NCBI RefSeq assembly: GCF_022965805.1
Contig: NC_133117.1
Location: 15,461,479-15,525,478, forward strand
Direction: 5' to 3'
DNA length: 64,000 nt
From: Primulina eburnea
Lineage: Eukaryota > Streptophyta > Magnoliopsida > Lamiales > Gesneriaceae
How positions within the stretch are numbered: the stretch's first letter is position 1; each line of letters begins with the position of its first letter. Below the pieces are notes generated by a model. The model was given only the letters and a program-made list of their open reading frames with translations, ran no database searches and was not told where the DNA came from. This document shows positions 1-11,330 of the stretch, in pieces. A program made the translations under genes and the position numbers.

Positions 1-2867
1 GAGAATCGTTTTATAATGGTATCGATATATGTGGCTTGGGTGAGCCCCAACATCCTTTTTGATCTATCTCTATAGATTTGTATTCCTAATACATAGGATG
101 CTTCACCCATGTCCTTCATGGAGAATTTACCGGCTAACCATACTTTAGTTGATTGCAGTAATCCTATATCATTCCCAATGAGCAGGATATCATCAACATA
201 AAGTACCAGGAATGTCACTGCACTCCCACTAACTTTCTTGTACACACATGGTTCCTCAGGATTCTTAGCAAAACCAAACTCTTTGATAGTGCTGTCAAAT
301 CTGAGGTTCCAACTCCTTGATGCCTGCTTGAGACCATTTATTGATCTCTGAAGTTTGCATACCTTATGCTCACTTCCTACTGATGTGTATCCCTCAGGTT
401 GAGACATTTAAATTTCTTCTTTGATGTCTCCATTGAGGAATGCAGTCTTTACATCCATTTGCCATATCTCATAGTCATACCATGCTGCTATGGCTACTAG
501 TATTCTAATGGACTTAAACATAGCTACTGGTGAAAAAGTTTTCTCATAGTCAATTCCTTGCCTTTGAGTATAACCTTTTGCAACCAGTATTGCTTTGAAG
601 GTCACTACCTTCCCATCCGCCCCAAGCTTTCTTTTGTAGATCCATTTGCATCCTATGTGAATGATTCCCTCAAGTGGATCCACTAATGTCCAGACTCTGT
701 TTGAATACATAGAGTCCATTTCTGACTGCATGGCTTCAAGCCATTTGGTTGAATCAGTATCAGATATTGCTTCTTTGAAATTCATTGGATCACATCCAAC
801 ACAAGGCTCATCATGGCCTTGTTCATGAAGAAGTGTATATCTGGCAGGTGGTCTAATAACTCTATCAGACCTTCTAGGAGCTTGTACTTCAACTACTGGT
901 TCTAGGGGATTAGGTTCAACTTCTAAAGTTGAGGGAGTATCTTGAATTTCTTCAAGTTCTATCATCTTGCCTTTTCTATCTAATAGAAACTCCCTTTCCA
1001 AAAAGATGGCATTCCTTGAAACAAACACTTTTGCTTCATTAGGATGATAAAAATAATATCCAATAGAATTCTTTGGATATCCTACAAAGTAGCACAAAGT
1101 GGATCTACTATCCAATTTGTCTCCCACTGTCTGCTTCACATAAGCAGGACATCCCCATATTCTCAAGTAAGAATACTTGGGAGGTTTCCCCATCCATATC
1201 TCATATGGTGTTTTATCCACTGCTTTAGTATGGACATTATTCAACAACATTGCTGCAGTTTCAAGCGCAAAACCCCAAAACATTGTAGGCAATTCAGTGA
1301 ATCCCATCATAGATCGAACCATGTCCATCAATGTTCGATTATGACGTTCAGAAACACCATTCAATTGTGGTGTTGCTGGTGGAGTCCACTGTGAGAGAAT
1401 CCCATTCTCTTTTAGATAACCCAAAAATTCAGCACTCAAGTATTCTCCACCTCGATCAGATCGAAGTGCCTTAATACTTCTTTCTAGCTGATTTTCTACT
1501 TCAGATCTGAACTCTTTGAACCTTTCAAATGCTTCAGATTTATGTTTCATCAAATAAACATACCCATACCTCGAATGGTCATCAGTAAAGGTAATGAAGT
1601 AGGAATGCCCAAATTTTGTGCTAACACTTAGCGGGCCACAAACGTCTGTATGGATCAAATCCAATAGACCATGTGAACGTTCTACTTTTCCATTGAATGG
1701 AGTCTTAGTCATTTTTCCTTTTAGACAGGACTCACAAGTAGGTAGAGAATTTATGTCTGACAAGTCAAACATGCCTTCTCCCACTAGCTTGTGCATCCTT
1801 CTTTGAGAAATATGACCTAGTCTAGCATGCCACATTTGTGCGGGATTTGGATTTTCTATTTTTCTTTTGTTTGTTGTTGTTTTCGTATGCGCTTGGACAC
1901 TGTTTAAAGGAATCTCTTTCAATTTTAAGTTATAGAGATCATTTGTTAATTCTCCAGTTCCAATCAAACATTCATTCTTGTATAAATTGCAAACACCTTT
2001 ATCAAAAACACAAGAATAACCATCCCTATCAAGCATAGAAATAGAAATAATGTTTTTAACCAATTCAGGAACAAATAAAACATCTCTAAAAAATAACTTA
2101 AAATTATTATCCAAAATTAAAGTAATGTCTCCAATGGCAGTAGCAGCAACCCTTGCTCCATTTCCTAGTCTTAGAAAGGTCTCACCATCTCTAAGCCTCT
2201 TGCTTCTTCTCATCACCTGCAAATCATTGCATAGATGAGAACCACATCCGGTATCCAATAGACCATGTGCACGTTCTACTTTTCCATTGAATGGAGTCTT
2301 AGTCATTTTTCCTTTTAGACAGGACTCACAAGTAGGTAGAGAATTTATGTCTGACAAGTCAAACATGCCTTCTCCCACTAGCTTGTGCATCCTTCTTTGA
2401 GAAATATGACCTAGTCTAGCATGCCACATTTGTGCGGGATTTGGATTTTCTATTTTTCTTTTGTTTGTTGTTGTTTTCGTATGCGCTTGGACACTGTTTA
2501 AAGGAATCTCTTTCAATTTTAAGTTATAGAGATCATTTGTTAATTCTCCAGTTCCAATCAAACATTCATTCTTGTATAAATTGCAAACACCTTTATCAAA
2601 AACACAAGAATAACCATCCCTATCAAGCATAGAAATAGAAATAATGTTTTTAACCAATTCAGGAACAAATAAAACATCTCTAAAAAATAACTTAAAATTA
2701 TTGTCCAAAATTAAAGTAATGTCTCCAATGGCAGTAGCGGCAACCCTTGCTCCATTTCCTAGTCTTAGAAAGGTCTCACCATCTCTAAGCCTCTTGCTTC
2801 TTCTCATCACCTGCAAATCATTGCATAGATGAGAACCACATCCGGTATCCAAAACCCAAGAAGAGGA
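1..2867 (-). pseudogene. Copia-1 pol (protease, integrase, RT; incomplete)
   Basis: The main open stretch (408-2852) encodes 814 residues. It holds protease motif DTG (as LDTGCGSHLC), the GAG-pre-integrase zinc region (WHARLGH..CESCLKG), the integrase core with HTDVCGP, SDRGGEY and ERHNRT, and the RT start (KWIYKRKL, VAKGYTQ). A stop at about 405-407 (IKEEI then TAA) separates it from the remaining RT, where the catalytic YVDDILLIG can be read at about 181-220. The protease to integrase zinc region is present twice. Upstream the frame is closed by a stop five codons before the protease motif, so the frame shown starts without a true ATG. RNase H lies beyond the window. Confidence 0.9.
1659..2852 (-). 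repeat. 594-bp in-frame tandem duplication inside Copia-1 pol
   Basis: Two units, about 1665-2258 and 2259-2852, are almost identical (three substitutions seen by eye). Each encodes 198 residues from the protease DTG motif to the integrase zinc-binding cysteines. ATCCAA occurs at 1659-1664, 2253-2258 and 2847-2852, that is at both ends and at the junction. This points to a microhomology-mediated duplication. 594 is a multiple of three, so the reading frame survives and the frame would contain two DTG sites. Confidence 0.95.
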
Positions 2868-2889
2868 ATTAATAGAAAATTAACTTCAA

Positions 2890-3738
2890 TATAAAACATA
2901 CCATGGCCAGAACGCTTCTGGGCAAGATACTCCGCGCAATTACGCCTCTAGTGTCCAGGCTTGTTGCAGTGGAAACAGATTTGTTCTGACTTGTCAGGCT
3001 TTGTGGGCCACGGATTAGGTTTCTTGTATGGCTTTTTGTTAGGCTTGTTCTTCTTTGGAGGGGCAGAACGCTTCTTGCCTTTGTATGGGGCTCCCTTTTT
3101 CGTGCCGGACTAAGAACCCACTAGAAAAACAGGCTTATCCTTTTTGATTGTGGCCTCATAACTAGTAAGCATATTGACCAACTCTTCAAGGGTGGCCTCA
3201 AGCTTATTCATATTAAAGTTAACCACAAATCCATCGAACGAAGAGGGCAGAGACAGCAAGAGAATATCAGTCGAGAGCTCACTAGGGATAACCAAGTCGA
3301 GTCCCACCAACTTCTCGATGAGCCCAATCATCCTAACACCATGCTCATGGACCGAAGCCCCATCTCGCAAGCGTGTAGTCATGAGTTCTTTAACAACAGC
3401 ATATCTCTCTGAACGAGTTTGTACAGCATACAATTCTTTCAGATGGAAGTGAATGTCAGCAGCATTCGCAGCCTCCTCGAACCACTTATGCAGTTCATTC
3501 GACATAGAACCAACATGTAGCTCTTAGCTTGAATGTCATGGTCCCACCATTTTTCAAGCTCAGCCAATTTAGTCGGAGTGACATTTGAAGGTGCTTCCTT
3601 CGGTGGCTTCTTATCAAGCACATACAGAATCTTTTCCGAGTTCAGAACAATCTTTAAATTTCGAAACCAGTCCTTATAGTTAGGGCCAGTCAATTTGTTT
3701 TGATCGAGAATGATTGAAAGCGGGTTACGAGTAGACAT
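2890..3738 (-). pseudogene. Copia-1 gag
   Basis: Translation from ATG 3738 gives a typical plant copia gag N-terminus (LTGPNYKDWFRNLKIVLNSE). A frameshift near 3520 breaks it, and it resumes at 3505-3110 with the UBN2-type helical domain (AVVKELMTTRLRDG, LLLSLPSSFDGFVVNF). A CCHC zinc knuckle, CX2CX4HX4C (CFHCNKPGH..), lies at about 2935-2980. A TAG stop directly follows its histidine, probably a changed Trp codon. Gag forms the virus-like particle; this copy cannot make a whole protein. Confidence 0.85.
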
Positions 3739-5549
3739 CGTATATATACTGAAAATGAAAACAGATAAATGTTACTGATAATTTTAAAATAATTCTAAGA
3801 TATAAAATATGGATTTCATTTTATAAATTACCCTCCCACTATTTTGACATTCCCACCACCCTCTGATGAAAAAGGGAAATCGTATTTCCTTAGTAGGCAC
3901 GTAGAGTCCAATTAGCCAATTATAATCCCGAATAATATCAGTCAATTATAATTTCTAAAAGGTAGTGTCCAATTGCATCCCTATGCAACCTCCATGTGTT
4001 TTGCCTCACGTTTAATAAGGACCCAATAATATGACGTCGTTTATTTTCACGTGTCAAACCAACCCATCAATATTGAATTGTAGTGGACGGTCGCCATGAG
4101 TTCCCCCAATAATATGAGCCGAAGTCATGGGAGTTCCACTCAATTCATATCATATGTCCAGTGGAAGTCACAGCTTTCCGGCGTACAGGCCTCCCCAATA
4201 ATATGAGCCAGACACTGTCCGCGGGTAGCGATCAACATGCAACCACGGTTGATGGAAGGCAAGGAAAAATTAAACTCTTTTAATTTTTACTTCTCGATTT
4301 GATATAAATTTTGAATCATATTCAAAATGAAAGATTTTAATTTTAAAATTGTCTCATCATTTTAATTTAAAAATCGCGTGCCACGAGTTTGTATGTTTGT
4401 CGGATTCATGCAACTATATTATATAATAATATACATACATGCATACTACTATATATCACATATATCATAATATGACATTCAACAATAAATAAGGAGGATC
4501 GATTGCCAACACTAATTGATCCATGTGAGCCATACATGGATCCAGGTCCAAACCTAGGTGAATGCAGGGATGCAAATGCAACTTATTACAAAAGCTTCAA
4601 ATATTTTACATGTCTGCATCTTGATCATCGGGCCCACCATCTTCCAGTCTTGATCTCCCACTATTTCTAATTATTACATTTGAATAGCCATGGCACATAA
4701 GGGATACATCTCATGGGTGTGGAAACGGGCCATAAACCAGGCCCAGTTTAATAATATCAAATATTATAAAAAGAATAAAAACAGTAAAATATCCTAACAT
4801 ACACCTAACACATTGGTCAAGGCTCTCGATCATCCTCCATACATTTAATATCAAATATTAACATCAATTAATTAAACAATTTAATTAATTGATAAATCAT
4901 ATATCTAATAATTTTATCACTAACCACCACAATTATTAAAGAATTTAATAAATTAAATAAACTCATTTATTTAATTTCCAATTAAATCAATAATAATTGA
5001 TTTCTTATAAAACTCATTTTTACCATAAATAATTAAAATCATATTCTAATTATTTATTTTACAAGAAAATTATTAATTTTCCAAAAAATAATTTTCGAAA
5101 ATAAAAAAAAAATTGAATCAATTTCAAAAATATCAATTTTCCCCATAATTTTGAAAATTCAGAAAATCGCACCCTAGGCCCAAACAATTCAAGCCCACCA
5201 TTTTTCACGCATCCTGAGACGATCCCAGGTAGCCGCCCTCGCAGCCCGCCCACTGCCCGAACGTTTCGGGCAGTGGCGGCGCTCCTGTGCGCGCGGGCGC
5301 TCCGCGCTGCGCGGACGTTCCGTGCGGCGCGCGTGCAGCCGCTGCACGGACGCTCCGCGCAGCGCGCGCGCTGCGCGCTGCCCTGCGCACAGGATCTGCC
5401 CGGAACTGTTGCGGGCAGATCCGATTTTTTTTTTTTTCGAAAATCTGGAAAATAAAATTTTATGGTGCTACAATTTTCTGAAAATTTTCTTGTGTGGTTA
5501 GAAATAAATTATTCAATATAATATAAATCATACGATTCAGAAAACCTGG
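3739..5549 (-). other. Copia-1 untranslated leader between primer site and gag
   Basis: About 1.8 kb without credible coding potential, unusually long for a copia leader. It contains three copies of a CCCAATAATATGA-type motif (about 4023, 4104 and 4193) spaced 80-90 bp, a very AT-rich part (4750-5160) and a GC-rich hairpin cluster (5250-5422). It may carry packaging or translation signals, but nothing in the sequence proves that. Confidence 0.6.
5250..5422. repeat. GC-rich hairpin cluster in Copia-1 leader
   Basis: Two perfect inverted repeats flank a third, imperfect one. Arms 5250-5261 and 5265-5276 (CCACTGCCCGAA) form a 12-bp stem with a 3-nt loop. Arms 5392-5402 and 5412-5422 (GGATCTGCCCG) form an 11-bp stem with a 9-nt loop. 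Between them, about 5296-5372, CGCGCTGCGCGGA-type arms pair over a longer span. The block is extremely GC-rich inside an AT-rich leader and lies 130-310 bp downstream of the primer site in element orientation. Confidence 0.85.
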
Positions 5550-5561
5550 CTCTGATACCAC
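5550..5561 (-). other. Copia-1 primer binding site (tRNA-iMet)
   Basis: Minus-strand TGGTATCAGAG-type sequence (plus strand reads CTCTGATACCA) directly next to the LTR end TGTTAG at 5562. This matches the 3' end of initiator Met tRNA, the usual plant copia minus-strand primer. Confidence 0.85.
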
Positions 5562-7628
5562 TGTTAGATCCGGTTTTCTACACGCCCAAACGCAGCGGAA
5601 GATTTAAAATTTTTATTTTATTTTGAAAAACAAAATAATATTGCTTTGGACGTTCGTATAATTTAACAAAACATTCATAGGGTGTTAGAAATTTATACCT
5701 TTGTGAATAGATCACTTGGCTCCAACTGATCCGATATAAACAGATCTAGCTCTTGAAAATTCCCTACGAACTTTCTTCAATAATCTCCTTGTTTGATCCT
5801 CCTATCAAGCCACGACTAGATTGCTTGATCCTCTTCTAATTTGCACTAGAAAAGTAGAAGAGATTTTACGTAGGAGAGAAATAATTGAGAGACGGCTCAA
5901 ACCCTAAAATAATCAAGGTGGCCGAATTCTTTCTTTGGAATGAAGGCTCACGTAAGGTTGTGAGGTGGTGGCTAGGTTTTGTGTTTTCAAATATTATTTA
6001 TAATAAAATAATAACCTAATTACATAATTAACATTAATGGGCTTGATTTAATTAATAGGACTAGTCCAACTAAATTAATTAATTCAATCAAGGTCCATTA
6101 AAACTTTAAATTATTTATTATGTTTAGACTTGTACTCCTACAAGCCCATTAAACATAATACCCACCATATTTAATTTATTAATTAATCAACTCAACTTTT
6201 GAGCTTAATAAATTAAATACATTATAAATTCAACACTTGAATTTATTATTTAAATTATAAATTCAACTCCTTGAATTTTTATCACCTCCAAAATTTAATA
6301 TTTAATAAACCCAACATTTGAGTTTAATAAATTAAATTCTAAAATTTTATAAATTCAACCATGTGGGGACCCGTGCTCTAACTCAATTCTTTTGGGATTT
6401 AATTGGATCTTTGTTCGAAAATGTGGGTCAAAATTTTGCTTTTAACATTAATTTAAATGTATAACTAAAGCATATCATGTCTTGATATTAAATAAACAAC
6501 ATAATATACATACATGTCTATTTGGTAAAATCATACGCTAGTGTTCAAATCCCAACTACAACATAAGTAGTACAAGTCAAAAGGAAAACACTAGAAATCT
6601 GCAACGCCCGTGATCTCCACGCTATCGTCAATCTCTCATCTAGCTCGAGACCCAGATCCTGCCCCACCTGTTGCCATGCACACATACAGACACGACAACA
6701 GCCGGATAACTCCGGTGAGAACATATCCCAGTATAAAACATGAATGCATGCAATGTCATAAATCATGTACAAAAGCATAGCATATATCAAGTAACATGAA
6801 TAAAATCTAAACATGTGGAAGAATACAAATCTGTATTCAACATTTAAATCTTGACTCGACTCATTTCTAATCTAGGGATCCCGTATGAATAAGACGGTCT
6901 GTCACCTACCCAACCACTCGGGGCAACGGTACGTCTTATTCCTAGACTTCGGTCAACTCTGTATCGAGGGTCTGCACATATAGCAATTCTGCTCCTATGC
7001 GTCGATACACCGAAACGTCTAGTTTTGGCAAGTCTGCCAATATCTCCTATCTCAGGACTCGAATATAAATCAATAAACAAGGCATTACATAATGAAATGT
7101 AATAACAATCTAGTATGTGATTTAGGGAAACTCGTATCAAATCTGAATCGAGTTGTGCAATCCCGTGACCACATGAATTATACCTTTCGTCGCACTGTCT
7201 GTGTCGTAGTCGAAGTCTCGAATACCAAGTAGCCAATATAAATCTGAAATGGCATAATCAATGTGTACTCTATCAATATACAAAGCTAACATCGGTTTCA
7301 ATGCAATTCGACGGCATAACGGCGTAATTCTTTTATACCGGTAACTCAAGAACATCATACTCAATCACAATCAACTCATCATCTCATCTAACATCTATAT
7401 ACATGCTGTAATCTGTATATTCTCAATCCAACACATGCTGGAAATGAACAATACTTACATCCTTTCGTAGCCAACGATGCAAGGATCACAAATCTTAACT
7501 CGAAATTAAAATCGGATAGCTAGTTGTTGCATAATCTCAATTCTAACATGAAGAAACTTTGAAGAAAACAAAAGGAACTCTCGGTGCTCTTAGCAGCTGA
7601 AATGAAGAATGAAGATTCAGCAATTTCG

Positions 7629-7638
7629 TATATATATA
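7629..7638 (-). promoter_or_regulatory. TATA-like stretch of the solo LTR
   Basis: TATATATATA lies about 50 bp downstream (in LTR orientation) of the dyad array. The same layout occurs at 27735-27748, 34179-34190, 49007-49018, 54983-54993 and, in the other orientation, 57571-57588. Probably the LTR core promoter. Confidence 0.55.
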
Positions 7639-7687
7639 CATGCCATGTGTCAAGCCAAGAAAAGGAGGTGGATCTCTCGCATGCAGC

Positions 7688-7895
7688 ACCGCGGGTGCGC
7701 TCCTCTTGTACCGCGGGTGCGCTGTGCTCACGGCGAGTTCATCAAAAATTGCAACACTTAGACCGCGGGTGCGGTCCCTGCATGACCGCGGGTGCGGTCT
7801 TGTTAACACCGCAGGTGCGGTCTTGCTTCGCACAATTTCACTAATTTCCTCTCAATGCACCGCGGGTGCTGTATCTCTAACACCGCGGGTGCGGT
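7688..7895. repeat. Array of seven ACCGCGGGTGCGGT dyads
   Basis: Unit starts are 7688, 7710, 7762, 7785, 7808, 7859 and 7882, giving spacings 22, 52, 23, 23, 51 and 23. Each unit is ACCGC and GCGGT arms around GGGT, with a few variants (GCGCT, GCAGGT, GCTGT). The array lies 100-307 bp from the LTR 5' end, in presumed U3. Confidence 0.9.
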
Positions 7896-9110
7896 GTGGC
7901 TTCGACCAAAACCTCACAATTCCGATTTAAATGTCATGCATTTTCAAATTTGTGAATCTCACATCCATAACAGCTGATAATTCTCGAGCCTTACAAACCA
8001 CTTGAATTTATTCTCTCAAAATTTATTTATCATAAATTCAACTCCTTGAATTTACTATATAATATAAATTCAACTTCTTGAATTTATTCTCTCTACGGGT
8101 ACAAACAATCCAGTACTTGTGTGACCCTCAATGGTTCAGGGATACAGCTAGCCGTGGGTTCACAACTCCTTGTGATTCAGAATAACATTTATTCTTATTC
8201 GGGCTTACCCTAGTTAGCCTCATTCTATTCATCAACACCTTGATCAAGAATGTCCGAACTCATTTCTGATTGCACCCATCGGATCATGGTAGGAGCGTCT
8301 AGTAACATCGCTCATGATCCCCTAGGTATCACTGATAGTGCCTGCAAGAACCAGTCGATTATGATTAACGTACAGTACGGTCCCTTCATTTCATATATCC
8401 CGATCGAATCTGCAACCATTGGTTCATCGAGGGTTGCATATTAATTCGATAACTATGTGTTACAAATAATAGTGGCATCGCGTGTACTATTGGAGAACTC
8501 CTTCTCCAACGTACATCTCATACTCTGGCCAGAGATTCCATGCACTATTATTACATCAGTTCACATAGGATATCCACACCCGTAGGTGAGCGGAGAATCC
8601 CCGACTACAATGCACTGGCTCCTACATGTGTCGCGACTGTACCCAACCTCGCCACCTGATGACTCTCCTGGAGCCGGTAAACGAGTCAAAGCACAGCCCT
8701 AGCATATAGAGCCTCAGAGTTGTCAAAGCACAGCGACCTTTATCCCTGTTTTAGGCGGCTGAATCGACTAGGAAAGAATTTAGAATATGCAGTGTTTACA
8801 AATGAGTTTCAATATCGAATTACGATTCATTTGTATTAAAGCATAATCAAGGACTTTATCTATGCTGCTTGCATGAGTATACAGATAAAGTATAACGAAC
8901 CATGAAATAATGAATTATATTAAAATAAAGATTGTTCTTTACAACCTAGTCAACAGTTGACTTGTAGGGCATCTACTCTAACACCTCAATCCTCAGCGAG
9001 AATCCAAATCAAATAACGACATACCCGTCCAAACCCAGAGGCATAAGAAAACACAAAAAAGGGCAAAAATTCATTCGTCTGGTAAAATCAAAAGACTAGC
9101 GGAAGAGTAC

Positions 9111-9275
9111 CCGAACACAGCTGTCTGTCAAATGGAGGTCATCAGGAGATTCTGGCGACAAATTCCGAGGTTCTCGCGGGGCGGAGGATGAGCTAAGAAG
9201 CCGAGAATTCTGACGAAGCCGAGCCGAGAGGTAGGGCGAGAGCTGAGAAATCAGCGAACCCGATGTGGTTTCCAT
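9111..9275 (-). CDS. Probable exon 1 of a mitochondrial IscA-like iron-sulfur carrier
   Basis: ATG at 9275 in a good plant context (GAGCCATGG) opens 55 codons ending CGG, followed by GT (intron donor GTACTC at 9110-9105). The product begins METTSGSLISQLSPYLSARL, rich in Ser, Arg and Leu and poor in acidic residues, like a mitochondrial presequence. It ends DDLHLTDSCVR, which fits the first strand of A-type Fe-S carriers (hxLTDxxVRR). Such proteins pass Fe-S clusters to mitochondrial enzymes, using three C-terminal cysteines that are not in this window. The intron runs at least to 8984, where Copia-1 starts, so remaining exons would lie left of the window. The family call rests on a short match; a gene fragment is the alternative. 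Confidence 0.55.
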
Positions 9276-9687
9276 GGCTCTATCTTCTCCCGATCAATAA
9301 ATTGACCTGTTTAACCAGAATAATCAACCGAAATTAAAACGGATTGACCCGATTACACGACCGTTTTCAAATTACTAAAGTTGGCTATTCCATTTTAAGA
9401 AGAGAATTTGCGTAAATATTTATATAAACCTAACGAAAGGTTGCCCACATAACGCATGTTAACATGATAAATAATACTATATATTGCATAAATATTGAAT
9501 TAATGCAACACATTATAACTTTAAAACCTACATATATCGATTAAAATACGAAAGTTATGGGAATGAGAGAAATCCATAATATTACAAAATAAATGAGAAA
9601 TACATTTGGACATAGAGTTTCCGAAATTTCAAATTATAGCAAAAATATTAAGAACGTGTATATTTTTTGATTTAACATATCAGTTAT
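9276..9687 (-). promoter_or_regulatory. Presumed promoter and 5' UTR of the IscA-like gene
   Basis: 412 bp of non-repeat sequence between the ATG and the neighbouring solo LTR. On the minus strand TTTATATAAATA (about 9417-9428) is a good TATA box about 145 bp before the ATG. The rest is AT-rich with no clear motif. If the gene is live, its promoter is short and bounded by a copia LTR. Confidence 0.45.
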
Positions 9688-10802
9688 TGTTAGAGTACAT
9701 ATCCTATAAACCAACTGTTGGCTAGTGAATTTATTAACTCAATTGTAATAAACAATCTTTATGTTAATATAATTCATTATTTAATAGTTTGTAATTTCTT
9801 TATCTGTATACCCATATGAACAACATAGATAAAGAGCTTGATTATACTTTAATACAAATGAATCGTGATTCGATGTGTTGAAACTCATTTGTAAACACAC
9901 TGTATGATCTAAATTCGTTCATAGTCGATTCAGGTGCCTAAAACGCGGATAAAGGTCGCTTGAGCTAGAGACTAGCATATGTAATGTCGTGTACCGCGCT
10001 TCTTGGTAAGGGCATAGAGATGTCCAAACATGCAGATATATAGTCATATGATGATTATACCGAACTACACTCCCTCGAACTTTCCAAGTGGTTTATTCAT
10101 CGAGAGGATAACTTAGTGGTTATGATTGTACACCATTAGTCCTTACGACTCGAGACAACACCGAGGCTCTATATGCTAGGGATGTGCTTTGACTCATTTA
10201 CCGACTCCAGGAGGGTCATCGGGTGGCGAGATTGGGTACAGTTGCGGCACATGTAGGAGCTAGTGCATTGTAGTCGGGAATTCTCGACTCACCTACGGGT
10301 GTGGATATCCTATGTGATCTGATGAAATAATAGTGCATGAAATCTTTGGCTAGAGTATGAGATGTACGTTAGAGAAGGAGTTCTCCAATTGTGCATGCGA
10401 TGCCACTATTTATTCTCAAAGATGTGTCACATGGTTATCGAATTATTATACAACCCTCGATGAACCAATGATTGCAGATTCGATCGGGATATATGAGATG
10501 AAGGGACCTACTTTACTTTAATCATAACCAACTGATTCTTGCAGGCACTATCAATGATACATAGGGAATCATAAGGCGATGCTACTAGACGTTTTTACCA
10601 TGATTCGATGAGTTTAATCAGAAATATTATTTCTGACTTCTCATGATCAATTGTTGATACATAGAATGTGACAAATTAGGGTAAGCCCGAAAAAAGGAAT
10701 ATGTCTTGAATCACAAATATTTGTGAATCTACGGTTAGCTGTATCCCTGAACCATTGAGGGTCACACAAATACTGAATTATTTTGTCTTTGTTGAGATAA
10801 TA

Positions 10803-11080
10803 AATTCAAGGAGTTGAATTTATAGAAAACGTTGAGATAATGAATTCAAGTAGTTGAATTTATATATAAAATTATGATATAATAAATTCAAGGATTTTAA
10901 TTTATGATAAATAAATTTTGAGATAATAAATTCAAGAAGTTGAATTTATGATATTTAAAATTTGGAGAGAATAAATTCAAGGAGTTGAATTTATGACTAT
11001 TAAATTTTGGAGGTGATAAATTCAAATAGTTGAATTTATAATTTAAATATTAAAAAATTCAAATGTTGAATTTGTAAAAG
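10803..11080. repeat. Seven AATTCAAnnnnTTGAATT dyads at 37-45 bp period
   Basis: AATTCAA cores start at 10803, 10843, 10885, 10929, 10974, 11019 and 11056. Most are followed four bases later by TTGAATT, making AT-rich palindromes of about 18 bp. The same dyads occur in the Copia-1 LTR at about 6218-6290 and 7998-8090. They lie upstream of the long (TA)n tract at 11261. Confidence 0.85.
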
Positions 11081-11257
11081 ATTTAAATTAAATGTAATGG
11101 TTATATTTAATTGGCTTGTAGGAGTACAAGACCAACATACATATTATTATGGTTCTTAATTGGACTTTAAAAATAAATTAATTAATTAAAATATTTGGAC
11201 TAGAATAATTAATTGATTAAACTCATTAAGTTTTTAATTTAATTAATGAGCTATAAG

Positions 11258-11260
<3 letters not shown>

Positions 11261-11322
<62 letters not shown>
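11261..11322. repeat. (TA)n microsatellite in the solo LTR
   Basis: About 60 bp of uninterrupted TA repeats, downstream of the dyad array in LTR orientation. It may be an expanded TATA region. It creates spurious reading frames of alternating Tyr and Ile on both strands. Confidence 0.9.

Positions 11323-11330
<8 letters not shown>

Larger units (their letters stand above)
6362..7995 (-). mobile_element. Gypsy solo LTR with exact TSD
   Basis: Starts TGTGGGGACCCG and ends GAGCCTTACA. AACCA occurs at 6357-6361 and 7996-8000 as a perfect 5-bp TSD. It resembles the TR-GAG LTRs (for example CCCCACCTGTTGYCATGCACACATAC at about 6661 against 26320), but it is only 1.63 kb and clearly diverged. No internal region or primer site follows, so it is a solo LTR left by LTR-LTR recombination. 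It is in minus orientation. Confidence 0.92.
1..8983 (-). mobile_element. Copia-1: Ty1/copia LTR retrotransposon, 3' part beyond window
   Basis: Reading on the minus strand the order is 5' LTR (5562-8983), tRNA-iMet primer site (5550-5561), a long leader, gag, then pol, which runs off the window at position 1 inside reverse transcriptase. Integrase lies before RT, the Ty1/copia order. The element is dead: stops and a frameshift interrupt gag, and a stop precedes the RT finger region. A solo gypsy LTR is inserted in the 5' LTR. Its outer 5' end abuts non-repeat sequence holding an IscA-like exon, so it probably lies in that gene's first intron. The 3' LTR and the second copy of the TSD are not in the window. 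Confidence 0.9.
5562..8983 (-). repeat. Copia-1 5' LTR, split by a solo LTR
   Basis: Starts TGTTAGATCC at 5562 next to the primer site and ends TCTAACA at 8983. Without the inserted gypsy LTR and one TSD copy it is about 1.78 kb. It resembles the inverted solo LTR at 9688-11795: 8100-8983 matches 9688-10800 in reverse. Both sides of the inserted LTR contain the AATTCAAnnnnTTGAATT dyads typical of this LTR family. Confidence 0.85.

Noticed and set aside
1838..2832. Plus-strand frames occurring twice (62 and 66 codons)
   Set aside because: Antisense shadows of the duplicated pol segment.
5205..5455. Ala/Arg-rich frames in the GC island of the Copia-1 leader
   Set aside because: Produced by GC-rich inverted repeats, present on both strands, and located in an untranslated leader.
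7584..7930. Open frames rich in Arg-Gly-Cys-Gly over the dyad arrays (also near 27723, 34190, 49082, 55058)
   Set aside because: They only translate the GC-rich dyads and are open in several frames and both strands. No conserved domain or start context.
6362..7995. Read at first as the continuing Copia-1 LTR or a gene-bearing spacer
   Set aside because: The AACCA TSD and TG...CA ends with similarity to TR-GAG LTRs show a separate solo LTR.
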